Of a stretch of DNA of 64,000 bases, positions 34,501 to 49,111 are shown in pieces. The position numbers were made by a program, and so were the translations under genes. The notes beneath the pieces are model-generated. The model worked only from the letters and a program-made list of their open reading frames with translations, had not been told where the DNA came from and ran no database searches. The stretch spans positions 31,871,501 through 31,935,500 of the forward strand of contig CM050446.2 in assembly GCA_027563935.2 (NCBI GenBank), in the 5' to 3' direction. Each line of letters starts with the position of its first letter. The first letter of the stretch is position 1. Source of the stretch: Costus lasius (lineage: Eukaryota; Streptophyta; Magnoliopsida; Zingiberales; Costaceae).

Positions 34501-37500
34501 ATTCTTCTCAGGTAAAGAATTTGATATAGTGAACAAGAACAAGAAAGGTATAAAAAACTTTGTCGCAGAACATCTCGCCTTTACATAAGAGGAAGAGAAC
34601 AACAAGGACAACACACTTGAAATTGATTACTCCTTTCCGGAAGAGCGTCTTTTTACTATTGCAAAAATGGAATCTCCTTGGCACGCAAACTATGTTAAAT
34701 AAGTTCACAATACCTATCATGTGAGTGGAAGCACTAGAGTCAATAACTCAAGGTGCCTAAAACAATGCAAGAGAGGCAGCACCCAATCAAGCCACTAAAG
34801 AGGCAAGGAGAGAAGGTAAAAGAGGCAAGGAAAGTCGCCCTTTGCATAGCAAACATAAGAGAGTCAAGGTCCACACTAGTAATGATGCATATACATAATC
34901 AGCAACAAGAGTGACAACAAAGGTAGCATCAAAAGTGATGGTATGTGTATGTAGTGGTTTACCAAATGGTCTGCCAACATTTGTCAAAAGAAAGGTTGGA
35001 CCACCCATAATGAACACAAAGTGGCTAGTTTAGTCCATGGCCACATCATCAGCCTCAGCGCTCAGGTCGGCCTCCGCGGCCACAGGACTGGTGACAAGAG
35101 CTGTACAGCCTATACTCTCAACAGGAATGGAGGAGCCAATAAAAAGAATCTAAACGATCGAGAGTAGGCATACTTGAAACTTGAGACTAAAGAATTAGAT
35201 GGAATGAGTACTCGAGCAGGAGAATAATGAGCATCAAATCTCAACAACAACTTTGCCACTATAATTTTGTGCACTACTATTGAATAGTTTGCAAATCAAT
35301 GGCAAATGGATGGTATTCAAAGAGTTCATCCCACTTGCACTTTTAAGGTTGTGTAATAGTCGAACACAACATACCATCTGCTTAAAGATGCATGCCTTTA
35401 TAAGTTTGTACACTCGAAAGATATTATTCTTGAATCCATATATTGTGGCAGATGCATTCCCAATAACTTTGATTATGTTGTGGAACATAACAAATGAGGC
35501 TATCCTAAGCTCTATGGTGTTGAGGAGGTAGGTGATGACAAAGTATTAGGTTTGCACCACCCAACATATGTCAAATCCGAACGTGGGTGTAGTACTAGAA
35601 AGGTGTTGATTCTTCCCAAGAGAAGCAAGAATGAATTTCATAGAACAAGCCCATAACATATAGTTGGTGCCATTTAATTTGATAGTGGTGCCTAGGGTAG
35701 AAGAGGGCTTGAATTCAAAATTGGAGAGATCCATGAAGAAAACAAGAGGGATCCATGAAGAAATCAAGAGGGAAGGAATACTAGGGTTAGATATAAAAGT
35801 TAAAAGTGCATACCCTAAAACAAAAATTCCTAGGTTACCCCTTAGAAAAGGGAATGAGAAAAAGAAAGAGGATGGCAGTTGCAATGTACTAGCAAGAGAA
35901 GGATGTGGCAATGTGGCAAGGATGAAGGAGGGGGCATGGGGAGAGGATGAATGAGGTAGCGATGGTGAGATAAAGAGGGAGATTAGGTTTTCCAGCCTTC
36001 TAATATCAAGTTAGAAACAAAATAAGAATTGTAAAATCATCAAACCACATCTCAAAATACAAATATATAGGTAAGTTTAACGGATCCTAACTCATAAGAT
36101 AACTTAACCAATAAGCTACCTAATGATAAACAAGGCAACAACATACATAACATAAAATTGATATAAACTATATATGTCATGAACTATATAAAGTCCTAAT
36201 TTAATAATTGTGATGGACAGTAACTCATTTTAAGTGCCCAAAAGAGTGCTTTATTAATAATCCCACAGGAGTGGATGATTCTTATAAGCGAGGACAACTC
36301 CACTTAAGTAGCTATCCATTTTGGGTTTAGCCTTCCTCCACAACTTGGTATTGGATTTGAAAGGTTCATGGCAGGGGATGAGAGTACCACATAAATAAGG
36401 TGCATTGCAAGGCTTTAAATGCTGGAGATTGTCATAGGAAATGGCAAGCTAAGCACCCAAAATGAGTAGGCAAGTGTTCCTCTAATAGTCAAATATTTGT
36501 AAGGCGTGAGATATTTTATTAGTTTGTGAGGTGGATGACAACTCCACTTAATTGGCAAGTCATTTGGGTGAGTAGACCTTCCTCTATCATGCAACCAAGT
36601 TTAGATGGCATGCTACCAAGATGAAAACTAAACTATAGTATAAAACAACTAGTAGGGACCAATTATAGGAGAAAAATCATAGGCATAGATCCTGCCTAGG
36701 CATCTTAGACAGGGTCCAACATCTTTTTTTACACATCTTCAAGTAATATATGTGCATAATTAATTTTTATAAATTTTTCGTAGAATGTTGACTAGATTAT
36801 GTAGATTTTGATGAGATTTCGTAGCATGTTGATTAAATTTCATAGAATATTAACCAAATTTCATATTTAACTAGATTTTGTAGAAATTAATTAGATTTCA
36901 TAAAATACAATCAAATTTTATAAAATCTGATCAAAATCTAATCAACATTCTATGAACTCTGCTCGAAATCTATGAAATATAGTTAAAAAAATTATGAAAT
37001 TTGACCAACATTCTATAAAATCTGATTAATATTCTACAAAATATATTCAACATTCTACAAAATCTGATCAATATTCTACAAAATCTGATCAATATTCTAC
37101 AAAATCTGATCAACATTCTACAAAATCTAGTCAAAATTTATGAAATCAAATTATTATTCTATAAAATTTGCTTTGAGATTCGTGTAAATAAATTACCTTT
37201 TAAGATTTGTATACAAGAGATGACAAGACCCTACTTAGGATGCCTAGGCAATTTTCTCCCAATTATATGTATTTTTTGCAATACAAAAACCATTAAATAC
37301 ATAACATGCATTATTAATGCTGATAACATGGCATTTGGCGGTCATCCTCATTTCCATTTTATATTACATGTTGAAATATGTAATGTTGAATATTAAAATA
37401 TGGGGATAAATTGAAAACGTGCAATTAAGCATTATCTCATACAAGCATTCAGAAATCATAGACATACAACTTGGGAGAACATATGGTAATGAACAAGACA

Positions 37501-40500
37501 TGAATATATATATATGGGATTTTAAAGAACCACTTATGCAAGAATCTTGTCACCTTTTTATCCAATAAGAGAACCTGATTGCAATCTTCTGTAGCCTGCT
37601 GGAAGCTGTAAATTTTGGTGGAAGTTGTCAAAAAGAATGCTTCATGCCGATAAGACAGTAAGAACTATCACAGTTAAAGATACCAGCCAAGTTCCAAGTA
37701 AGCAGCTGCCCTGTTACAATAATATGTTGCTTTTGCGCTACTCAGTTTAATAGCTTCGGTGTAGAAGCTGACAGCCTTGTTCCACTGTCTCCCCTTGTAT
37801 GCTGCATTTCCCTGTTACGTAATTACCACCAAACTTAACTTGCAAATATAATGAAACGTAACAAACTTACATTTCATGCCCAAGCCTCAATGAATAGTAG
37901 AAAATGAAGTAAGCCATGTTAGTTTGACGCTTTGGCTTTCTAATGAAATAGTTAAGCATGCCGTCTAATAATTTTATTTTCTGCAGGTACTAGAATATGT
38001 TGTATGTCATGTTAGATTGGTTGTTAACCAAACTACTAAGCTTATATAATAATTTGAATCATCAAACACAAAGATACAACAAAAACTTGGAAACTATACC
38101 AAAATAGTAAAGGCATTTGGTCTGAGCTTATAAATCTTTACCAGCCAACAACTCCTAGCAATCTAAGATATTATCAGGGAAGGTAAAGCCTGACTGTATC
38201 CAATTGAACCAGATGAAGGCTGGAGCCCAATTGCACGTGCCCTATTCTGAACAGTAACTAATTTATATGATTTTCGATGATCCAATCAACCGAGTCAATT
38301 TCACGCTGAGAAACAGGTTGGTTTCTAATTATCCCAAACAAGAAACAAGGATACCACAAAACCAAGGTTTTCAAATGCAATTCATAGTGTACTAGTTCAG
38401 TGTTTTACCTGTATAAGATCAGACTGGCTAACGCCATTTTCAAAATCTTTCAAAATGATGCATGAAACACAAATAAAGCAGTTAATTACATTGTCCTACT
38501 TTCCCTACTTGGTAGATTTTAATTATGAACTCAATAAGTAATGCCCAACACAGGTTTCGATCTTGAATGTTCAGAGACCAGAATTCAGATAAGTTTGTCT
38601 AGCCAAGGTGACAAGAGTCATGTACAAGGAAGAAGAATAAGTCTTGTGCATTGGAATTGTGCACTACTACCATTAGTTACAGACATGCAAAGAAACAAAC
38701 AAGCCTTACGTGCTGCTACAATATTCAATATTAGTAATAGAGGTTCAGTCCCTACTACCTCGTAAGAATCATGTTGTAAAAATATGTGACATCTATTCGT
38801 ACATCTGCTACTTTAAATAAATTATAAAAACTTCACCCTTTAACCTAGTATAAAAGCCAAGCCTCCTCTTTTTCAGCGAGTACATACCTGTTTGTACCAA
38901 ACAGTATGTTGTACATATTGGTACCTATAACATATATATATAATATGTGTGACATATATAATATATATTTGTACCAACCGCTCGCCCACTTGTGTTCGCC
39001 ACTCACCGCCTCTTCTCCTTCCTCTCTTTCCTCTCCTCTTCTCCTCCTTCTTCTCCTTCCTTCTTCTCCTTCTCCTTCTCCTTTTCCTTCTCCCACTCAA
39101 TTCCACTACTCTGCCCCTTGGTCTGGTCTGAACCTTCATTGGACCGGCCGATCGGCTCAAACCAAGAAAACCTTGGTACCAACATTATATCAAAAGACCA
39201 ATTTTTGGTTCCTTTGCCTCCACTACACCCGCCCCTCCATCATTTAATCTCACTAGTCTCTCTACTCTCCTTCTACCATTTCAACTATTTCTTACTCTAA
39301 GATTTTTCCCTCTTTCATTCCAAGAATAGATCTCTTCATTTAGTATATATATTCTACAATCCTAAAGCTACTATTATCAAACTTAATGTACCAACTATTT
39401 ATGGACCAAACTTATAGCTGGCAAAAATATTCATCTAACCAAATTACTTGACTTGACCAACCATCAAGTTAGGCAGATTTGGGTCAAGTGCAATCTTGCT
39501 TGTGTCATAATCTTTTCAATCTATTTATGACTCAAAAATATCTAAATCTGATAACCAACATAACCCATTTATGATATATATATATATATAGTATTTATCA
39601 GTGACCCAACTTGAAAATACTCCGACAGGATCATTCATCAATATGCATATTTCATATTTATATTATTATATATGTACATATAGTATAATATATTTATATA
39701 CTATTATTCTAGTATGTAACAAAAATCTATGAATTTTAATATATGATTTATTTATATTATAAATTTTATATATTTATATATTTTGGCAGATTATGTGAGT
39801 CGTATTGGGTCAACCTATTTCATATTAGGTTCAACTTGGATCAAGCTAACTCAAAGATTAAACGGGTTCATATTGCCATGGGTCTTGTTAATCAACCCAT
39901 TTATGACCAACAACCTAAATTGCCATCTCTAACCAAACTAATAAAAAAAATATAGTATAAATTAAGAAAACAAGAGTTTGACAATATAATGAGACAATAA
40001 ACATAAACTTCATGTGCTAACTTCCAAAAATAATAATAATTAAGTATTAAACTATTGAAAGTATAAAAAATTATCTCTGAACTAAATAAGAAAATATAAA
40101 GTATTGTGAATATATTATTGCACATAAAATTTTAGAGATTAACTGAGCAGAAATACTAAATTTTAGTATTAAATTTGACAAAAATAAACTAAACTAAGAA
40201 AAGTTGAAAACTCTCAGGAGGAGCATAAAAATTATAATCTTTATGAACTACTGCATTAAATTAAAACTTTGAGGAACTAAAAAATAAAAATCTAGCATCA
40301 AATTTAATATAAATAAATTGTAAATGCTGATGATAAGATTTTGGTCATCCGAAGTAGCAAACTTGATCCGACTTGATTGCCTTTGACGAAAATGTAACTC
40401 AAATCACCAATATGATCTTCTCGCAAAACCTAAAAAAGAGATGCTCGGAGGATTCAAGCATCCTCCCTCACTTTTGGAGCTTAAAATAGGTCAAAGAAGC

Positions 40501-43500
40501 TTAATAAATGCAAGAGAGTACATATCATGTCTCCAATTCCAAGGAAATTTCAATACCTGTTACTTAGCACCATCAACAAACAATGTTCATTGAGCATTCT
40601 TTCAGGGTACTAGTGATATGCGACAATGTTAAGTGAAATGACAGTGGATGGCAGAACTATTTTGTTATTCTCTATCAACTACAACAGCTTCAGAAACGTG
40701 TAACATATGTTAAGGTGCCTGTTGTATGTAAAGGAAGTTTCATCTATCTTTCTATGTAAGACGACAGTAAACAAACAACTAAGTAATGTTCATCCATGCA
40801 CACAGTTTTCATGAGATTATCATGCAAGTAACTAAGTGTCACCTACCTATCCATGCATAGTATACATCAATTTGTATGATGTGGTAAGAGCGTCACTTTT
40901 TTGTGAGAGCAACAATTAGTGTCTTCTGCCTATGCATGCAAAATAGAGATAGTCTATGTTTGCTTACGGGAAGCATGTGGACAAAAAGTAATGTGGTTCG
41001 GTAGACCAAATTTTCTGAAGCTATTGAGAGAGAGGTAAAAGCAAAGATATTACAAAGAAAGCATCCGGGTTATGATCCACGAAGCTTCCACTGGATAATA
41101 TACTTCAATGCCCTCGTGCTACTGAAGCCTACGAATAATAAAGTTGCTAAAACATTGACCATGGGTAGATAGCATTCTGAATTGACAATACCGGAACATG
41201 AAATATGAGGATTGAGAAAGTTGTCCCCAAAAGGAGGATGATCATAGCACCAATACTAGTAATGGATAATCATCTGATCATTAACTCGCAAACGTTATCA
41301 CCACTTGAGATGAAAGTTGACAGCAATTTTCATTGTCACAGGGCCAGTCAGAAGCAACAGATTACAATAGCATCAAAGATAAGGGATCAAGGTGGAGACA
41401 AGAAATGAAGGTTACCATCTAGCTGAATAGGCCATGGCAATGCCGACAAGGATATCAGGAAGGTACCATCCACCGACAGCATAGAACTCAATGGGGATGG
41501 CAGTCATCTTCAAGAAAGTGTACAGGCACGAGGAAGAGGAACTTGTCAACCTAAGGTTGGGTTCTTGCCACCATTACAGTCCGCGAGTGCATGGAGCATG
41601 ATGGAATGATCAAGCTAGATGACAAAGGCATGCAAGCGGTGGACCAAACACTGACGGGTAGGTGTCAAGGGGGGTGGCAGAGATGTAGACTTCGATTTGA
41701 TCAGTGCAAACACTGACAATGCGCCACAATACAGTGTACAGTGAAGCCAAAGATGAAAAAGAAAAATATGTGGAGTGTGTACAACAAGAGGTAGAATGAG
41801 GCTATACGTATGATAGTAATGTACTCTAAAATATAATAACAGTAATACACACTAAGGACCAAAGAAGCAAATAAAAAAATATATTTATGGTCTAGATGTG
41901 GACCACCACAAAAGCAAAAATGCTAAATACTACATGGTGAAAGAAAAAGGAAAAGAAGAAAAGGAACCTTCTCTTTCAATAGCTCAGCTGCATCAGTGTT
42001 CACTTTCACATCTTGTGTTGGTCCAAAGTTGGACGAGAAGTCAATCTGTTCTAGTAGAGATGGATACATATCCAACACTGTATCTAGCAGAAATTTATCC
42101 GCTCTGTATGCAGCAATATAAGAAATAGAAATGGGTTTCCCTTCGTGCTTTCCTAGTGGGAAAGACACCTGCAAATGCCAATCACAAAATCATATAGTTT
42201 GACCAGCTAAAAAGTAAAATGTGCATTGAATCACCACATTACTTGCTACTTTTTTAAGTTCATTTGATATTAAAAGAACATCATTTTACTTTGATCTTTG
42301 GAATAAAAGTAATCAAATACCTGACAACAACCAGACATCCCTGCAATGCTCAACAAAGCAAATAATCTATCTTTGACCTCCCGTGTCAATTCTTTCCTAG
42401 AATTTTGTTTGGGTAGAAAGTCTGTGACTGTTGGAATTATCAAAATACCATCATCCTACAAAACAGGGAATCAGAATTAGTGCATCAGTAAGCAATATCA
42501 TATCAACCATAATCAGAACCCAAGAAAATAACAAAATAAACAGTCATACGCAATTAAGTGATCCATATATGTTTTGATAATCAAGCTCATGCAAAATTGA
42601 TATGGTATGAAGAAATTGTTAATGCAGAATACATAAATGATGAAATTGACTCCATGATCTTGAATTCAAGTAAATTAATCCTAAAATGCTTTAACCAGAA
42701 TGAGGATTGCAATATGTAATTCGAGAAAAGCAAAATCAAACTAGAGAAGCTAGATCATCAAACAATACATATCAGAGAATTAAATAGCTATACAAGGATT
42801 TGATTGGCCAATGATGATTAAAAAAGAAATAGATCATCTGCCGAAGAAGCTGTAAGCATTTAAATGTTTCCCAAAATAGGGGCGTGTTAGTTTTTTTTCT
42901 TTTTCTATTATTGTTGTGCCCACCACTCAGAGAATATTTGTATAAAAATAATTTTTAAAGTAGCCATGATCAGAAAGAAAAAAAAAAGATGTGACTTGCG
43001 TGTTCCTTTTTTCTTTTTAACTCCTCAAATATCTCAAAAGTTGGGCACTTTATTAACCTATAGATACACCTAACAATTCAAAACCTAATGAAGAAAATGT
43101 TAAACATTTAAATGTTTTCCTAAATAAGGGCATGTTATTCTTTTTCTTCTTCTATTATTGTTGTGTACACCACTTAGAGAATATTTGCGTAAAAATAACT
43201 TTTAAATTTGCCATGATCAGAGAGAAAAAGAAAAGACGTGATTTCTGTGTTCCTTTTTCCTTTTAACTCCTCAAATATCTCAAAAGTTGGGTACTTCGTA
43301 ACCTATAGATACACCCAGGAATTCAAAACCAATAATAGGATATCAAACATGTGACTTTTGGGTTCTTTTTACTTTTAAGTTTTAACTCTCCTCTATTTCA
43401 ACACTGCCATGGTCAGAGATAAGAAGCAGGAGGAGTTGTGGGTTGGGGCTGCGTTGGTTAGTAGCATTCTTAAAGGCCAGATTCTAAAATGCTTGTTGTC

Positions 43501-46500
43501 TAGTTATTGACCTATTGTGCACAGCACAGGTGTAAATCTAACATAAACATGCGTTCCCAACCTCCTATTGCTTCTAATCATTGAAAAGATAAATTTTATA
43601 TGCATCAAGAGGAAGTAGCAAAAGCAAAATATATCAAATTCAACAGAGTAAAAGGGCAAGATTGTCTATCATATCGGAGGATATTGAGGATAGACCAAAA
43701 TGCTAAAATAAGTATAAAGGAAGTAGTACCTTTAAAAGGTTGTTTAATGCACTTCTCATTTCTACCCGCACTTTATACAAAGATTTAATGTTTTCATGAG
43801 TAGAATTCACAGCTTCAAGAACTTTAGAGGAAATATCAATGCCAATTCTAGGCTTCACTGTGTTAAACCACTCCTCGTGATTTGATTTGAATTCATATCT
43901 GGAAAAGTAAATGTTATGTTAGGGAATAAAACCCACAACTAGTTGAAAAACACCATTAGCAGCATAATGTAGTGAAAATCATACTATGGATATAACATAA
44001 TAAACAAAATAGGAAATTAGGACAAAGGCTATTAGCTGAGTCCTCATCGAAAACAGAGGGATGTCAACAAGCACAAATTCAAGGAAAGGCATTTTCTGCT
44101 ATAAAATATAAATTAGCTAACACGTGTTTCTAGCTTATGTGTGATTGCGTAGGCTGTTTTCAACTATGGAGTACCCCTTGAGAAATTTTCAGATCCCCAA
44201 ACTCCAGCATTGAAGTAAATGTGAAATGCTGGCAATCGTAGTACTGCAGAACAGAATAAGCTTGACAACCACACAGTTGACCTGATTAATGGTGAAATAT
44301 TAAAATTGACATAATTAACAATAGACATCGTTCTTAATAAACATAAGAACTTCGGATAAAAATCCCAGAAAAATATTTTAAGTGATAAGTTTAGAAGTAG
44401 CAAAACTTCAAAAATCAAATACATCAGAAAATTTGTAGCAAAGATATCCTTGAATAAAGATGGAAAGATAGAATAAATTGTTCGTTTATGAGATAATGAA
44501 AGTATATAGACTGAGACAGAGACATGATAATGATTATAATCCATGTAATGCCGTATACATAACTCTAGAACACTATTTCCACCTAAATATGCTTAGATCT
44601 TTTGTGGAAAACTAGTTTGTTAACAGCATATAGCAACTTGATTGTTGAAATGCATGGGTATTGGATCATTTTGAATAAACCCATAAACTATTTAGAAGAG
44701 TATGGAGGCTCATCATTCTACAAGTGAACTGAACCATAACCTTATAGATCACTGCACCTGAGTGAGTAACAATATTTTGCATTTTCCCATACGACTAAGT
44801 TTCCTCAACATTCATACAAAATCAAAAAGCACCAACCAGTACTGTATATATGTATGTGTATATAATATATACAGTACATATATGTATATGACGGTACCAT
44901 CTAGTACCGTCAACACAGTGTGTTCGTATGGACCGGTACCAACTGATTAGTAAACCAGTACATTATTATAAACCAGTACTTAAAAGCTTCCTTATAATGG
45001 AGATGATGACGCTATAGTGCACAAGCCAGTGAGAGGACTAGTGATAGAACATGAGCAACTTATATGGACTATAGCCTATATTCAAGTTAAAAGGAATATG
45101 CTTGAAAAAGGTAATATTAGCAAAAAAAAATAATGGCAACAAGGGTTAGATCATAATAGCAATAATCCTTCAAAGTATAAGAGTAACTAAGAAAAATACA
45201 TTTTATATCCCAAAAGCTACGGTTGCCATGTCCAAGACCAAACGCGTGAACAAAATAAGAGAAGGTAAAGTGTCTGAGACATACAAAGGAAAATGAACTT
45301 CAATAATGATGACTAAATATGGTACACGATAAACGAGATGCAATACATCAACACAACACAACACCACCCTAAAATGTTATGGGAACATGCATGTTAAACA
45401 TCATATAATATGCCAACTAATTCATGAGTACATTACACTCAGCCACGAGATGTTGCATAATTATCATCACAACAAGGCTTTCTTTGTCTTTTTATTCTTG
45501 TTATGCATCATCTCTTTGATCCTCTAGTGGAGGAAGTGAAGATTGGCATAATCACCACCAAAAGACCTTGTTGATTACTCACATGGCCTATATGGACAAT
45601 CTCATCATTTTTGCTAAGCCAAATTTAATCTCTCATAAGGACACTCACATTTTTCGTAAGTGTCTAGGTAACTTCAAGCAAATTTGAATGAAACTACTAT
45701 ACACTTCGGCATGCTCATGTCATGAATAGGTTTTTGTCTCAATTACCCTTGGAAATAGTGTTTACTCACTCCCTATCAAATATTTGGATAGTCCACTAAT
45801 CTCCAACCACCATTGTTATTGACATTGTTTGATCCCTGATAGTTGTTCGAGTCTCAACTGGGAAGAGCAAATTCTCTCATTTGCTAATAGAATTAAGCTC
45901 ATCTACTTTGCCTTTCATGTTTTTTTGGTGTTTCGTCTTTGCCTTCTCAAAACTCACTATCCACTTGGTAGAGAAACTCTTCTTCCAATCCCCTTAGTCA
46001 ACCAATGTCAAGCGGGGCCTCGCATAAAGTGCTATTTGTCTTCTAAAGCAAAGGGTGGATAAGCCTTAGACAGGTTAACGATATCAACAAGGCTTGCCTA
46101 ACGAGGTATATCTACTACAATTGATTGGTATCTAAAAGTATTTGAGTGGGATGCTCCAATTTCTTCCGGGGTACCTTGTGTCTCAAAGGTATTTTATCAA
46201 TTTGGAAATTGTTTGTAAGCTCCATCAAGCACTCCATTAAAGACAAAAAAAAAAGACTTGCATCTAGCTCAACCTCTAGCACACCAAAGGCATCCTTACA
46301 AACTAGTAGAGAACTTTAAGCTTAAAAACCTTCAAACTTGATGGAGCCTCCTTGATCCTCCTTACTCCACTCAGTTTACACCACAAGCTTTCTGATCTAG
46401 CACTATCTAGAGGCTAATTGTATTTCCCGGTTATGGTGGACTGGGAGGTGTGGTGTAAGGGAAAGTTTTACATTTCGCATTTACCACTTAACTTCTCCTA

Positions 46501-49075
46501 TGTACAATCAGCTCTGAATCAACAAGATCAAAGGCCAAGGTATTGCTCTTCATAATTTGTGTCATTTACCTCCTATTAGAGCATAGACCACCAATTCTTC
46601 TATTGCTAGTTCACTCGACCCATTTGGGAGTCAATTTCATATAAAAGTTGCTTCCACAACAGAGTGGTCTAGGCATTAAAAGCATCCTAAAGTAGCTAAT
46701 ATATTAGTACTATATAACATACTTGGACAATTAGAAACAAACTGCTGCAAGACCAGATCATCTCCTTACCAAGATCAGCATCATATGGTGTTGGTTAAAG
46801 AAAAAAAACACCATCCTTTCCATCTTCAAAAGTAGGAGGTAGATTTTATTTGTCGATTCTATTTGAATGTTTTGTATGATTGAGTTGGGCTCTTGAGTAG
46901 CCACGACTTTTGTATGCTATATACTATTTTACTTTCATATAATATCTTCCTTGCACTTTGCAAAAGGGGAAAAAGATAAATCACATCAAGGAGGTGGCAA
47001 TTTCTTCTACGATCCCATTTTGCAAAAAAAGTGTACAAACTAGCAGCCTAAAAAATACTACCATTAAACTGAAGATTTTGTATTCTTAATATCATTATCA
47101 ATATGCAAGATGTTAAGAGAAACATCCAACTAGTTTTCTATTTCATTAGAAGAGACTTTTTATTTGCAGTAGGTAAGTAATTGAATGAAGGCAAGACTTA
47201 ATCCCAAGACCTTGTTATCAACAATTGAAGTTCTTACAAGTTAGTTCAAATAACATTGCATTTAAAATTATCAAAGATTTCAAGTATATAAAAAGATACA
47301 AGTTGTTCTGCAAATGATAGAATATGCTTATCACAACAGATTAATCATTGGCGGAAGTCCAAAAAGTAAAGTCGATCCTTATACATCAAAATTAACAAAA
47401 TAAAAGTAGTACTCCTCTTGTTTATATCGAAAGGAAAAAGTATACTGATGCTTGTATAACAACCAACCTTAATGCAAATGCAGGTAATGATGATAACAAT
47501 AGAAATCTTCAAACTTAACTACTTAAGCGAGTGAAAGAAGACCCAAACATAGATTTAAAAACCAGTTTGTTCTACCAAAGGTTGGTCCTACATATACAAT
47601 TTTATATTTATAATATATATATATATATATACAAGTAATACCAACTAGCACTGTTGATATCATGTGTTAATACACATAAGTGAGATAGGACTAGTATAGA
47701 TTAGTATTTAAAACATTGGACCTCATTGGACCCCAAATGACAATAACACTAACATTAATAGTGAGAGGCAAGGTGTAAGACTCTGGCCTAAATTGCTCGC
47801 AAGTACTATTTATATTTATAAAAATAATATATATTATTAATATCAATTGGCATTGTTGGTACCTTGTGTTCATACTAGGGTTTGAAAAGTCGGTCCAGAC
47901 CGGCTTATTGGTTTATACCGGTTTTTGCCGGAACTAGGCAGAGAAAGAAGAAGAGAAAGAAAAAGTAAAAGAGGGGTACCCAAGTCCACTCCACCACTAG
48001 TGTGGAGCTCCTTCTCCTTCTCTGAGTATTAATCCCTTAACAGACCAATACAAATCGTGAAAACAAGTCAATTCGAACATGTTTACAATACCTTGGTTCA
48101 TACGATTAGGGCCCGAGTATTGGTCCCTTGTCAGACCAATACAAACTGAGAAAATAAGTCAATTTTTTCAATACCTTGGTTCATACAATTAGTGTCATAT
48201 ATCATACGATTAGTGCCCAAGTATTGGTCCCTTGTCAAACCAGAAAATAAGTTAATTTTTTCAATACCTTGGTTCATACAATTAGTGTCATATATCAATA
48301 CCATCCGATAAAGACTAGTATCTTGATCCTTGATGAGAGAGTAGCAAAACTAAGACATCTATGGGAAAATCATCAAGAAAACTAGCAATTCTACACTTAC
48401 CATTGATCACTACATTCATATGCAAATTTTAAAAGAGACTACATAAGAAAAAAAAATTATGAAACAATTTAAAGATCTATTAAGATCAATGTTGTCAAAA
48501 ATGTGTTCCGGGTCTTAGGATCTTCCAATCCTACTACCCAAATTAGTCAAACCGTTCCGAAACGAATGTAGGATCTAAAATATGATAGAATGTTACGATT
48601 CCATGATCCGGATCTTAGAATCGGGTAAGATCTTACGATCTCATTCATCCTACTCGATTATAAGTTAATAAGTAAAATTAGTTCATATTATATTAAAAAT
48701 CAATCATCTATTATGTCAAAAGTTTTTAATTGATGTGATGTAATTTTTTGTTTTTAATTATCATTATTTACTCTTTCTTTGACCAACATTTATCAACTTA
48801 AGTTCATTATCATCTACTGACTATATTTGTCTACTTCAATTATTTATTAGAATAAACTTTGAAATATTTGTCATTGTCATTTTTATTGTCATTATAATGT
48901 ATATCTTTATCTTCATCATTTTTCTATGCTTTTTTTTTATTGTCTTCACTTCATTTAATGTCTTTGTTGTTTCTAGTTTTATTATACATCTTTATTATAT
49001 TCATCTTCTATTAACTTATCTCCATCATTATCACTTCATAAATATTCAATTTTATTTTTTTATACTATACAATTA

Positions 49076-49111
<36 letters not shown>

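Larger units (their letters stand above)
29823..36207 (-). mobile_element. Ty1/copia element, minus strand, with nested gypsy fragment
   Basis: LTRs of about 200 bp lie at 29,823-30,040 and 36,011-36,207, sharing GAAACAAAATAAG and GGATCCTA landmarks. The order read on the - strand is gag (about 35,734-35,546), integrase (34,780-34,380 and 32,140-31,751), RT (31,330-30,800) and RNase H (30,800-30,150). A gypsy fragment splits the integrase. The sequence is heavily mutated. It lies in the 9-kb Toc64 intron and in the same strand sense as the gene. Confidence 0.82.

Noticed and set aside
38845..39247. Overlapping Arg/Lys/Glu-rich and Ser/Leu/Phe-rich frames
   Set aside because: They come from the CTTCTC microsatellite.
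41205..41408. + strand frame in the 4.2-kb intron
   Set aside because: No motif and no splice context; typical random frame.
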